A stretch of 64,000 nucleotides of DNA from Gracilibacillus massiliensis (GTDB taxonomy: Bacteria > Bacillota > Bacilli > Bacillales > Amphibacillaceae): contig NZ_CZRP01000012.1 of NCBI RefSeq assembly GCF_001458115.1, positions 310,001 through 374,000 on the forward strand, written 5' to 3'. The translations under genes were made by a program, and so were the position numbers. The stretch's first letter is position 1. Each line of letters begins with the position of its first letter. The notes below the pieces were generated by a model. The model saw only the letters and a list, made by a program, of their open reading frames with translations. It did no database searches and had not been told where the DNA came from. Shown piece after piece: positions 17,786 through 26,094 of the stretch.

Positions 17786-17820
17786 GGCGAAGGGACAGTA
17801 AACCTGTCTCTTCGTCTCTT
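17751..17820. repeat. GGGACA/TGTCCC dispersed repeat, copy 2 (overlaps gene end)
   Basis: GGGACATAGGGACAGGTTC, then TGTCCCG, then a second half with GAAGGGACAGTAAACCTGTC. It begins inside the last codons of the response regulator and contains its TAA (17783-17785). A T-run after the first TGTCCCG may also terminate transcription. Confidence 0.8.
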
Positions 17821-17911
17821 TTGATGGTTATTTTTCAGGTGAGTTATATATACTAATAAAAAATGTTTCCTTTATTTCTTTTTTGAAATGATTATGTTGG
17901 AGGTGAAGGAA

Positions 17912-18157
17912 GTGGCTGAAGAGATGGATATGATACTAGATAATATAAAAACTAACCCTAAAGTAGAAGAAAAAGAAGAAGCAATAAATTTCGTGGGAAA
18001 ATTTCATTGCCATTAATTTCCGGAATATCTTAGTATACGGGGATGTAGTATATCTTCTCGATGAATGGTGAGACAGTATTGTGTAGAAGATAAAATTAAA
18101 GCAATTCAACGACTTGAAAGCATTCACTTTCTGATAGATCATATAGCATTTTTTTAG
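17912..18157 (+). pseudogene. Decayed small gene, unknown
   Basis: TTGGAGGTGAAGGAA precedes a GTG at 17912 and a frame beginning VAEEMDMILDNIKTNPKVEE that stops at TAA 18014. The same frame continues through a TGA near 18060 and then reads VEDKIKAIQRLESIHFLIDH to a TAG near 18157. One frame with coding character but two internal stops suggests a decaying gene. The family is not recognised. The remaining sequence to 18336 shows only the binding site of the next gene. Confidence 0.4.
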
Positions 18158-18336
18158 CTACATAAACAGAAATTATACTTTGAAACATTATCTGATATTT
18201 CAATAGCGGAAATAGCGCGTCTTATTAGACAACTTTCTGCTTATATCCATGCAAATTATAAAGCAGAAATAATAATTTTTATTGATTATAATTTCTCGTT
18301 ACACGCAAAATATAATGACTAAGGGAGGTATGCCAA

Positions 18337-18573
18337 ATGGTAAAAAGTAACCGAAAACCAATGAATAGTAGTGGAAAAGTAGCGGAAGAAATGTATGATG
18401 TGAAGGATTATAATAGTCAAGATCAAACAGAAAAAGGCTTAGCGATTACCCATGAACAAGTTTCCGATGATTATATGGAAGGTGCGATTGATGGAAAAAT
18501 CGATCGTACGAACAAAAATGGTGAATTAAAGAGTCATGATGGTGAAGATATCCCAAGAAAAGGATATGAATGA
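18337..18573 (+). CDS. YozQ-like (DUF4025) small protein
   Basis: A 78-aa hydrophilic protein. The core YDVKDYNSQDQTEKGLAITH and EQVSDDYMEGAIDG match the DUF4025/YozQ family of sporulating Bacilli, often expressed during sporulation; function unknown. AAGGGAGG precedes ATG 18337. Its C-terminal end overlaps the start of the spore protein gene, consistent with co-transcription. Confidence 0.75.
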   Translation: MVKSNRKPMNSSGKVAEEMYDVKDYNSQDQTEKGLAITHEQVSDDYMEGAIDGKIDRTNKNGELKSHDGEDIPRKGYE

Positions 18574-18574
18574 T

Positions 18575-18841
18575 ATGGTAAATAAGAATAAAATACTGGT
18601 ACCAGCAACTCGAGACGGACTGGATCAATTAAAAGCAAAAATTACTAATACCAATGACCATCGAAACGCTAAATTTGAAGTAGCTGCAGAACAACACGTA
18701 GCACTGAATCAAGGATATAATGGGAATATTAAAGCAAAAGATGCTGGAAAAATAGGTGGGCACATAGGTGGTAAGATGGTCCAGGAATTAGTGAAGATGG
18801 GGCAACAACAGCTTCACCAAAATCGTAACGATACGAATTAA
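18575..18841 (+). CDS. Divergent alpha/beta-type small acid-soluble spore protein
   Basis: An 88-aa protein with the layout of alpha/beta-type SASPs, which coat DNA in spores and are cleaved by the GPR protease at germination. The GPR-site-like segment is KFEVAAEQ (normally YEIAxE), and the conserved second half is GGHIGGKMVQELVKMGQQQL (normally GGEITKRLVxMAEQQL). It is divergent and has an extra glycine-rich linker (KAKDAGKIGG). ATG 18575 is chosen for spacing to AAAAGG; ATG 18566 is possible. A strong terminator follows. Confidence 0.75.
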   Translation: MVNKNKILVPATRDGLDQLKAKITNTNDHRNAKFEVAAEQHVALNQGYNGNIKAKDAGKIGGHIGGKMVQELVKMGQQQLHQNRNDTN

Positions 18842-18853
18842 TCACGAAGTAAT

Positions 18854-18899
18854 AAAAAGGAGTACAAAAATCACATAGCGTTTTGTGCTCCTTTTTTTA
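18854..18899 (+). terminator. Strong terminator after the spore protein gene
   Basis: AAAAAGGAGTACAAAA pairs with TTTTGTGCTCCTTTTT over 16 bp (one T-G pair), followed by more T. Confidence 0.9.
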
Positions 18900-19016
18900 T
18901 TGATGCAGGTTAACAAATAAACATGTATAAATCTTTACTGAAAAACTTGGAGTTTAGTAGGGGGTGAAAACTAGCCCTCTGAAGAGATATGAAGATTTAA
19001 AAGTAATTCGGATGTT

Positions 19017-19589
19017 TTACTGAGGGTGAATACCAAATGTTTTTAATTCTCTTACTACTCGTGAAATGGGCAAACCGACTACATTATAATAATCTCCTTC
19101 AATTCTTTTCACAAACATAGCTCCAACACTTTGAATGCCATATCCGCCTGCTTTGTCATAAGGTTCCTCTGTTTCAATATAGGAAAGGATCTCTTTTTCT
19201 GTTAAAGGCCAAAACGAAACAGTTGTACTCTCAACAAAAGTCATCTCTTTTTCTTGACAACGGATCATGACGCCTGTATATACGTGATGTTTTTTCCCGC
19301 TTAATCCTTTTATCATTTTATATGCTTCTTGTTTGGATTTGGGCTTTTCAAAGATGTTTTGTTGAAAAGAAACGACAGTATCAGCAGCTAAGATAACCTC
19401 TGTTTCCGTTTGGATCGGAACGTTTTTACCTTTTAAAATAGCGAGTTGTTTTACTTTAGTTACTGGATCGGTATCTTTAATCTGTGATTCATCAAGATTT
19501 GGTTTGCGGATTTGAAAAGGAATACGCATTTGCTGTAATAGTTCTTGACGACGTGGTGACGATGAGGCCAAAATCAATTTTTGTAACAT
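19017..19589 (-). CDS. maf: Maf nucleoside triphosphate pyrophosphatase
   Basis: A 190-aa house-cleaning pyrophosphatase that hydrolyses noncanonical or methylated nucleotides such as dTTP/UTP. The N-terminal ASSSPRRQELL and the ILAADTVVSFQQ motif are diagnostic; YxKAGGYGIQ and the C-terminal NVVGLPISRV complete the signature. AAGGAG sits ten bases before the ATG on the minus strand. In many Bacilli it lies beside radC-mreB; here it stands alone. Confidence 0.95.
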   Translation of the reverse strand: MLQKLILASSSPRRQELLQQMRIPFQIRKPNLDESQIKDTDPVTKVKQLAILKGKNVPIQTETEVILAADTVVSFQQNIFEKPKSKQEAYKMIKGLSGKKHHVYTGVMIRCQEKEMTFVESTTVSFWPLTEKEILSYIETEEPYDKAGGYGIQSVGAMFVKRIEGDYYNVVGLPISRVVRELKTFGIHPQ

Positions 19590-19702
19590 GTTAACGGTCT
19601 CCTTCTTGTGATAGCATTAGTAGGAATGTTTGTTCTTCATTTTACGTTGTTATCTAAGATTGGTCAATTAGAGGACGAGGTTCGTTTTTTGTCCAATAAT
19701 CA

Positions 19703-20071
19703 AAACAAATATCCAACAAGAAGTATCTAATCAATCCGTGCGAATACAGAATATCCTTAGATGAGGGGACTTTCCATTATAAATTTAATCATGAAGTAGA
19801 CTATAAAAAGCTTCAGGCGGAAGAAATAGAGCAAGGACTATTCCCAGCACAAATCCCGATTAATATAATATGAACCCATCCCCCGAATGGAACACACATG
19901 TTACGCATATTAACAATACAGCTACATCCGTACAAGAATCGTCAATGGATGCTAAAGAAGTAAAAAAACGATAATTACGATAATATGTTTTATGGCACGG
20001 TTACAACTAAAGATCAGGTAAAGAGTTCTGAAGTGCAGTCAGAAGATATACAACAAAAGAATAGGAGCTGA
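19703..20071 (+). pseudogene. Frameshifted, 5'-truncated gene of unknown family
   Basis: Three coding-like frames follow each other: ISNKKYLINPCEYRISLDEG then HYKFNHEVDYKKLQAEEIEQ (to a TGA near 19873), then EWNTHVTHINNTATSVQESS to a TAA near 19974, then DNYDNMFYGTVTTKDQVKSS to TGA 20069-20071. The pattern suggests one gene with two frameshifts and no surviving start. No family recognised. A hairpin overlaps its end. Confidence 0.5.
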
Positions 20072-20089
20072 CTCAAAAAGTCGGCTCCT
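20063..20089. terminator. Hairpin between converging units
   Basis: AGGAGCTGACT and AGTCGGCTCCT form an 11-bp stem with a CAAAA loop. There is little T-run on either side; it may terminate the aldo/keto reductase transcript on the minus strand. Confidence 0.5.
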
Positions 20090-20108
20090 CACATAGACAA
20101 TCCTCTAT

Positions 20109-20945
20109 TTAAAATTCTTCATATTCTGCAGGGTGTTGACCATTAATTCTGCCTTCTGGTTTAGTAAGACTTGCTAATATCTCCATATCGTTTTGATCTA
20201 ATTTAAAATCGAATATAGAAATATTTTCTTTCTGTCGAATTGGTGAGCTTGATCTTGGAATAGAAACGGCATTGATTTGATAATGCCAGCGTAAAATAAT
20301 TTGTCCAGCTGATTTACGATGTTTTTTTGCGATAGCTTGTATGGTTTTATTTTCGAATACATCATTAGCACGAGCTAGAGGGCTCCAAGATTCTGTTATG
20401 ACATCATGCTTTTCATGCCATTTGCGCTGTTCTGCTTGATTAAAAAATGGATGTAATTCGATTTGATTAATACTAGGTAGAACACCGGTTTCTTTTTCTA
20501 GATGTTCCATATGCTCTGGTAAAAAGTTACTCACTCCAATGGAACGAATAAGTCCCCATTTTTTTGCATCAATCAGTGCTTGCCATGCTTCGACATAATG
20601 CCCTTGCTTGGGATTTGGCCAATGAATAAGATATAAATCATAATAATCAAGATTAGCTCGGTATAGAGACTCTTGGATCGTCTTTACAGCATCTTTGTAA
20701 TGATGGTATCGCCCAGGTAATTTAGAGGTAATAAATAAATCCTCACGAGCGACTGAAATTCGGCGCACCGCTTCACCAACAGTTCCTTCATTTTCATAAT
20801 TGTACGCGCTATCAATTAGGCGATAACCATTATGGATTGCACTGGTAATTGTTGCTGCACCGTCACTACCTTTCATTCCACCAGTTCCTAGACCGATTAC
20901 AGGGATTTCATTTCCATCGTTCATTTTGCGAGTTGGTATTTGCAA
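20109..20945 (-). CDS. Aldo/keto reductase
   Basis: A 278-aa NADPH-dependent aldo/keto reductase of the (alpha/beta)8 family. The catalytic residues are visible as D and Y in IDSAYNYENEG, K in FITSKLPG, and H in YLIHWPNP. SIPRSSSPIR binds the cofactor phosphate. TTG at 20945 is preferred: AAAGGTG stands nine bases before it, and the upstream in-frame GTG (20957) is itself part of that site. Substrate unknown, as is usual for the family. Confidence 0.9.
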   Translation of the reverse strand: MQIPTRKMNDGNEIPVIGLGTGGMKGSDGAATITSAIHNGYRLIDSAYNYENEGTVGEAVRRISVAREDLFITSKLPGRYHHYKDAVKTIQESLYRANLDYYDLYLIHWPNPKQGHYVEAWQALIDAKKWGLIRSIGVSNFLPEHMEHLEKETGVLPSINQIELHPFFNQAEQRKWHEKHDVITESWSPLARANDVFENKTIQAIAKKHRKSAGQIILRWHYQINAVSIPRSSSPIRQKENISIFDFKLDQNDMEILASLTKPEGRINGQHPAEYEEF

Positions 20946-21052
20946 TTCTATCAGCACCTTTCTATAAGGGTTATTAGATACTACCTAATAACTAATATTT
21001 TCAGTGTAAAGGATATGCCTAACTATGTGAAATATTAAGACTCTTATCTTTT

Positions 21053-21125
21053 GGGACAAGGGGACAGGCACCGTGTCCGTCCTGATATAGATAGGGTGGG
21101 ACGAAGAACCTGTCCCTCTGTCCCA
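21053..21125. repeat. GGGACA/TGTCCC dispersed repeat, copy 3
   Basis: Two-part element: GGGACAAGGGGACAGGCACC then CCTGATATAGATAGGGTGGG and ACGAAGAACCTGTCCCTCTG. It matches copy 4 at 34005 almost base for base, including the TGATATAGATAGGGTG middle. It lies just upstream of the cytochrome/molybdopterin gene. Confidence 0.85.
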
Positions 21126-21209
21126 TTAAGTGTGAAGACAGGGTCTACAAAACCAAACGGCAACTGTTATAATGGAAGAAGGATAATTTTTCTAGGGAGA
21201 GTTGCGAAG

Positions 21210-22436
21210 ATGAACTGGAGCATGTTTTTTAAACGAGACTTAAAATTTCGGAAGCGGCTTGTCAGACTGCATCACTCAAACGCTATTCTATTTTTCTTAT
21301 TAAGTATTACTGGATTACTTCTCTATTCACCTTTCTTCCGTTCTACTTTTCCTGCTACTCGTGTGTGGATGAAAGATGCTCACATATGGATCGGGTTTAT
21401 TAGTGTGATGCCAATCTTGTTTTATTTACCGAAAATGGGAAAGCATTTGTTAACGCTTCGAAAATGGAAGAATCACCGCATCAATCTATACTTCATTTTT
21501 GTGATTCTTTTTACATTAATCCTTTCTGGACTTATCCTAACCTTTCAACGACATTTCCCGCCACTTTTGAGCTCCTACTCGTTAATCATTCATGATATCG
21601 CGACCTGGATAGGGCTACCATATGTTATCTACCACAGCGTGACCAGAAGTCTTTGGTACAAACGATTACTTTATCCAAAAGAAGAGTCTACAAACGAACA
21701 AGACCAAGAACCCACGATAATTGATAAAAGCAATCCACTTTTGAAACGTCGTACATTTTTACGTCGATTATCAGGTGGCATTATAGCGCTTTTTACTATT
21801 TTAATAGTCGGGAACTGGTTAAAAACGTATTTCCCAGTGAATAAATCTGATCTATCTGGTGGAAATAAAATGGTCCCATTACCAGAAACCGATAATAAGC
21901 TATTATCTTCCAATGGGAAACAAGGTGAATTTCGTTATTATACTATTACGGAAATGCCTACATTCACCAATGAAAATTGGTCGTTAACCGTTGATGGATT
22001 AGTCGATAAAAAATTAGACTACAATTGGGAACAATTTTTGCAATTAGAACGAAGCTCTCAATTAAGTGATTTTCACTGTATTACAGGATGGAGTGTTTAT
22101 AATATTACATGGGAAGGCATTCCATTAAAAAAATTACTAGAGAAAGCAGGTGTGAACCAACAAGCGAAGTATGTGAAATTTTACTCAGGGGATGGTGTAT
22201 ATACTGATACACTATCACTCTCAGAAGCAATGATGGAGGATATGATGGTTGCGGTATTAATAGATGGGAAATTAATTTCTCAAGAAAATGGAGGACCTGT
22301 AAGACTAATTACGCCAAGGCTGTATGCATACAAATCAGTGAAATGGCTTGTGCGAATCGAGTTAATTGAACAAGAACATATTGGCTATTGGGAAAAAAGA
22401 GGTTATCCTCAAAACGCTTGGGTTAGAAAGTATTAA
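21210..22436 (+). CDS. Cytochrome b-like membrane domain fused to molybdopterin oxidoreductase domain
   Basis: A 409-aa fusion. Residues 20-150 form four membrane helices with histidines suited to haem ligation (RLHHSNAILFF, DAHIWIGFI, LIIHDIATWIG, VIYHSV). A fifth hydrophobic segment at about 190-205 follows a twin-arginine-like KRRTFLRRLSGG (about 179-190). The rest is a sulfite-oxidase-type molybdopterin domain with the metal-binding cysteine C290 in DFHCITGWSVYN and GPVRLITPRLYAYKS. It resembles a MsrQ/MsrP-like electron-transfer pair in one chain; the substrate is not known. ATG 21210 follows AGGGAGAG; the frame extends upstream only into the dispersed repeat. Confidence 0.85.
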   Translation: MNWSMFFKRDLKFRKRLVRLHHSNAILFFLLSITGLLLYSPFFRSTFPATRVWMKDAHIWIGFISVMPILFYLPKMGKHLLTLRKWKNHRINLYFIFVILFTLILSGLILTFQRHFPPLLSSYSLIIHDIATWIGLPYVIYHSVTRSLWYKRLLYPKEESTNEQDQEPTIIDKSNPLLKRRTFLRRLSGGIIALFTILIVGNWLKTYFPVNKSDLSGGNKMVPLPETDNKLLSSNGKQGEFRYYTITEMPTFTNENWSLTVDGLVDKKLDYNWEQFLQLERSSQLSDFHCITGWSVYNITWEGIPLKKLLEKAGVNQQAKYVKFYSGDGVYTDTLSLSEAMMEDMMVAVLIDGKLISQENGGPVRLITPRLYAYKSVKWLVRIELIEQEHIGYWEKRGYPQNAWVRKY

Positions 22437-22528
22437 TTGTTGAAATTAACCAAAAACAAGCATTCGTTTTGTGCAACTACTGTAGCTGAAATTTCTTTTA
22501 AAAAACATCAATATCGATAATCAATAGT

Positions 22529-22557
22529 TTGTTTAAATAGATTAATTTTGATATACA
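22529..22557 (+). promoter_or_regulatory. Probable sigma-A promoter of the DUF262 pair
   Basis: TTGTTT at 22529-22534 and TATACA at 22552-22557 are separated by 17 bases, close to the vegetative consensus, about 30 bases before the first gene. Confidence 0.6.
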
Positions 22558-22590
22558 ATAGCTATAAAAATATAAAAAATGGGGATCGCA

Positions 22591-23892
22591 ATGTCTATTA
22601 GCAAAAAAGAAATAATTAATGTCGAAAAATTACTCAAGTTAAACTTGTCAATTCCTGATTATCAAAGACCTTATAAGTGGACTGTACGTAATATCAATCA
22701 ATTGTTTAACGACATACTAGAGGCATATCGGAATAACTTATCAGAATATCGTATTGGTACAATTGTTATACATAAACATAAAGATAAGAGACGAGATATT
22801 GTAGATGGTCAACAGCGAACAATTTCTTTACATTTAATAAATGATGTACTTCAAAATTCACCAGGGCTATCAATACCTAAAAACAAAAGTAATATTAGCA
22901 AAAATTATAATGAAATTAAACGATTATGTAGTAGCTTAACTTCAGAAGATAAACGTAGATTGTATGATTATATGAAAGAAAAATGCGATGTAATCATCAT
23001 TGAAATTGACAATGAAATGGAAGCATTCCAATTTTTTGATTCACAAAATGCACGTGGTAAAGCATTGGAAGCACATGATTTATTGAAAGCCTACCATTTA
23101 CGTGAAATGACAGCTGATAGTGAAGAAACAAAATTAAAGCTCATAGAAAAATGGGAAGCGCAGATCACAAGTGAATTAGCGAACTTATTTACGGGATACT
23201 TATACAAGATTAAGACATGGTCTAATCAAGGAAATGCACATTATTTTAATAGAGATGGTATAGAAATGTTTAAAGGTGTTCCGCTAGATCAACAATTTAA
23301 TTTTATCCAATACCATAAGGCAGCCTACTTATTTATTGAACAATTTAATAGAGAAAATCATCAAGAGTTACTAGGGATAGATGCTTTGATCCCGTTTCAA
23401 ATCGATCAACCTCTTTTGGCTGGAAGAAGGTTTTTTGAAATGACAAATTACTATATGAACTTAAAGAAAGAAGTAGAAAAGATAGCGTTGGAAATGCTTC
23501 CTGATTCCGTTTCCCCTAATCATAGTCATGAACAGGTTGGAACACGGTATATTAGGGAATTATTCCAGTGTTTACTGTTGTACTTTTACGATCGGTTTGG
23601 AATAAACAATAAAAATCCCAATATTGAGCGATTATTTTTCAAATACTGTTATCAATTACGCTGTATCAATCAAGCTGTATATGAAAAGTCAATTAACAAA
23701 TATGCTTTGGGAAGAAATGAATATTTAAACCATAAACTTAATTTATTTACAGTTATAAGAGATGCGATAAGTCCAAGAGATATAGAAATGCTCGAAATGG
23801 ATGATATAACATTCGAAGATATTGCAACTAAATACCAGAAGAAAAGTTTTGATAAATTAAGACAAGAAATTGGGGTGATTGAAGGTGACTGA
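22591..23892 (+). CDS. DUF262 (GmrS-like) protein without nuclease domain
   Basis: A 433-aa protein with a ParB/Srx-like DUF262 domain at the N-terminus: IPDYQRPYKWT (about 22-32) and DIVDGQQRTISLHL with D72. DUF262 is the NTPase/sensor part of GmrSD-type (type IV) restriction enzymes, which attack modified phage DNA. The C-terminal half is helical and shows no HxxP/DUF1524 nuclease motif. ATG 22591 follows GGGG; an in-frame ATG at 22579 is less well placed. It overlaps the next DUF262 gene by eight bases, so the two surely act together. Confidence 0.85.
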   Translation: MSISKKEIINVEKLLKLNLSIPDYQRPYKWTVRNINQLFNDILEAYRNNLSEYRIGTIVIHKHKDKRRDIVDGQQRTISLHLINDVLQNSPGLSIPKNKSNISKNYNEIKRLCSSLTSEDKRRLYDYMKEKCDVIIIEIDNEMEAFQFFDSQNARGKALEAHDLLKAYHLREMTADSEETKLKLIEKWEAQITSELANLFTGYLYKIKTWSNQGNAHYFNRDGIEMFKGVPLDQQFNFIQYHKAAYLFIEQFNRENHQELLGIDALIPFQIDQPLLAGRRFFEMTNYYMNLKKEVEKIALEMLPDSVSPNHSHEQVGTRYIRELFQCLLLYFYDRFGINNKNPNIERLFFKYCYQLRCINQAVYEKSINKYALGRNEYLNHKLNLFTVIRDAISPRDIEMLEMDDITFEDIATKYQKKSFDKLRQEIGVIEGD

Positions 23893-25705
23893 TAAGTCTG
23901 GAGCATTAGTTGAGCTGTCCGTTGACAAATTATTTAATGAAAGTGCGCGATATATTATTCCAATTTATCAACGAAATTATGCCTGGAGTAATGTAGAGAG
24001 GGAACAATTACTGGAGGATATTCTAGACGCTGAGCAAGAGTACTTTTTGGGGAGTCTAGTTGTATATGAGCGAGATGATGCTGTATACGAGGTAATTGAT
24101 GGTCAACAACGCCTGACTACTATATTTATGTTGTTAGCTGCATTAAAGAAAAATCCCCCATATAAAAGTTTAATGTTTGAAGCAAGGAGAAAATCAAATC
24201 GTACCTTAGAAAAGATTTCTAATGGATCGACAGATTATGATGAAGAATTCTACACGAAGGAACTTTTAGGAGCCCTAAATCATTTCAAAAAGGAAGTCGA
24301 GTCTGATAGCGAAATAATAGACAAGCTTCAGAATACGAAATTATTAAGGATCATTGTACCTAAAGATACAGATTTAAATCACTACTTTGAAATTATGAAT
24401 ACTCGTGGTGAACAATTAGAAGCTCATGAAATCGTGAAAGCAAGACTGATGTCAAGCATCGGTGGGGAAAAGTCGCAGGAAAAAAGAAGTGTTTTCTCTA
24501 AGATTTGGGATGCTTGTTCTCATATGGAAAAGTATGTCCAGATGGCCTTTAGTGTTGAGGACAGAAAGAAATTGTTTGGTTCAACACATGAGAAATTAAA
24601 CTTTAGCGATTTTGAAGATATATTCCAGAATCTTTTTTCAGCAACGGATGGAAAAGAAGGTAAGCTATCTACTACACTATCCGTGATAGATGCAATTGAG
24701 GAGTACAGTAAGATCAATAATGTTAACGATAACGAGAGTGGAGATGAAGGGAATCAGCGCTTTGAATCAATTATAACATTTCCGCATTTTTTGCTGCATG
24801 TTATTAAGCTATATAAGAATAAGCAAACTGATGATGATGGTGCATTGGATGACAAAAAAGTGCTTGAAATCATGAATGATGAAATAGATCCAGAAAAATT
24901 CATTGTTCAATTATTAAAAGCTAGGTACTTATTTGATAAATTTATTATAAAGAGAGAGTATTACGGAAAACACTCAGAAGAAGGCGCTTGGTCATTAAGC
25001 AAATTAAAATATTACAAAACGAACAACAATAATAAAGTGGATTATGTACATACATTTTCTAATGATAGTGCTGGGAACGATGAAGATAACAGGCACAAAA
25101 AGATTCGCATGATACAATCAGCACTTAGAATCACGTATACTTCTCCCAAAACGATGCACTGGATAACAGATTCCATAGCATTTCTAATGGAAAATATTAA
25201 TAAAGAGGATGTCTCTCCAAATTATTTACGGCTATTAGAAAATTATGCACAACGGAAAGTTAGGGAAAGTGGATATAATAGGAATGATGGCTTTAACATA
25301 GAAAGAGTAGTATTCACATACTTAGACTATCTTTTATGGCGAGATGGTTATGAGGACAAAATTAGGCCAATGGAAGACTATGAGTTTACATTTAGAAATT
25401 CAATTGAACACTTCTATCCTCAAAATCCTATTGGCAACGAAGGGTATGATAAAATGGATGCTGCTGATTTAAATCATTTTGGTAATCTCTGTTTAATCAC
25501 TAGTTCCGCCAATTCAAAGTTTTCTAACCAGAGTCCGATAGCAAAGTTAACAAATAAAAATACAATCAAAACCTCTCAGAAATTGAAAATTATGGCTTCT
25601 ATTGCTAAAGATAAAGATTGGAATGAGGAAGTTATTAAAGAACATGGTGCAAAGATGTATGAAATTTTAGAGCAGGAACTTAAAAAAAGGTCTGTCCTCC
25701 GCTAA
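23885..25705 (+). CDS. DUF262-DUF1524 (GmrSD-like) restriction protein
   Basis: A protein of about 606 aa. The N-terminal DUF262 domain has IPIYQRNYAWS and VIDGQQRLTTIFML (D72, the same position as in its partner). The C-terminal DUF1524 (HNH-like, GmrD) domain has NSIEHFYPQNP (histidine at about 508) and LNHFGNLCLITSSANSKFSN. GTG 23885 is chosen because GGGGTG is seven bases before it; TTG 23879 is the alternative. Known family members cut glucosylated or otherwise modified DNA. Together with the preceding gene it forms an asymmetric pair, one subunit without and one with the nuclease. Confidence 0.88.
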   Translation: MTDKSGALVELSVDKLFNESARYIIPIYQRNYAWSNVEREQLLEDILDAEQEYFLGSLVVYERDDAVYEVIDGQQRLTTIFMLLAALKKNPPYKSLMFEARRKSNRTLEKISNGSTDYDEEFYTKELLGALNHFKKEVESDSEIIDKLQNTKLLRIIVPKDTDLNHYFEIMNTRGEQLEAHEIVKARLMSSIGGEKSQEKRSVFSKIWDACSHMEKYVQMAFSVEDRKKLFGSTHEKLNFSDFEDIFQNLFSATDGKEGKLSTTLSVIDAIEEYSKINNVNDNESGDEGNQRFESIITFPHFLLHVIKLYKNKQTDDDGALDDKKVLEIMNDEIDPEKFIVQLLKARYLFDKFIIKREYYGKHSEEGAWSLSKLKYYKTNNNNKVDYVHTFSNDSAGNDEDNRHKKIRMIQSALRITYTSPKTMHWITDSIAFLMENINKEDVSPNYLRLLENYAQRKVRESGYNRNDGFNIERVVFTYLDYLLWRDGYEDKIRPMEDYEFTFRNSIEHFYPQNPIGNEGYDKMDAADLNHFGNLCLITSSANSKFSNQSPIAKLTNKNTIKTSQKLKIMASIAKDKDWNEEVIKEHGAKMYEILEQELKKRSVLR

Positions 25706-25858
25706 TTTATAAAGGGCAGGGGACTGATCTTAAATCCTTTAATGAATGTAAACAAAATGTTATTTATTTTACCCTACAAACCAGTACGATGATTTTTATT
25801 TTCTTTGTCGCTAATTAAAATCGTTAAACTGTGCTCAACAATCGCTTCGTCCCATCAC

Positions 25859-25899
25859 AGAAAGAATCCTCCATGTTTAAACATAGAGGATTCTTTCTT
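25859..25899. terminator. Bidirectional hairpin terminator
   Basis: AGAAAGAATCCTC and GAGGATTCTTTCT form a 13-bp perfect stem enclosing the palindrome ATGTTTAAACAT. It can end both the DUF262 operon (+) and the small gene pair on the minus strand. The stretch 25706-25858 otherwise holds only a minus-strand relic (near 25785-25850) that resembles 56150-56210. Confidence 0.8.
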
Positions 25900-25912
25900 A
25901 AATATCTATATA

Positions 25913-26074
25913 CTATTGATTATTTTTCTTAATAAAATCTTTCATCAAACGATCAGTTTTCTCTCTCTCTTCCTTTGACTCATGAGGATAGGCATATATA
26001 CCATTATGTTTTTCATCAATACAGCGAGTTGTTTCCTCTAATGTCTGCTCTTTATTAGTGTACTCATCCTTCAA
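25913..26074 (-). CDS. Small charged protein, unknown
   Basis: A 53-aa intact frame beginning MKDEYTNKEQTLEETTRC and ending DRLMKDFIKKNNQ. Start is TTG at 26074; AAAGGAG is twelve bases upstream, a little far. It lies 20 bases after the end of the next gene upstream on the same strand, so the two are likely co-transcribed. No family recognised. The composition (many Lys/Glu) suggests a small soluble helical protein. Confidence 0.5.
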   Translation of the reverse strand: MKDEYTNKEQTLEETTRCIDEKHNGIYAYPHESKEEREKTDRLMKDFIKKNNQ

Positions 26075-26094
26075 GATGGTATCACTCTCCTTTC

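Noticed and set aside
21051-21209. Upstream extension of the molybdopterin fusion protein
   Set aside because: The extra 53 codons translate a dispersed repeat; AGGGAGAG and MNWSMFF mark the real start at 21210.
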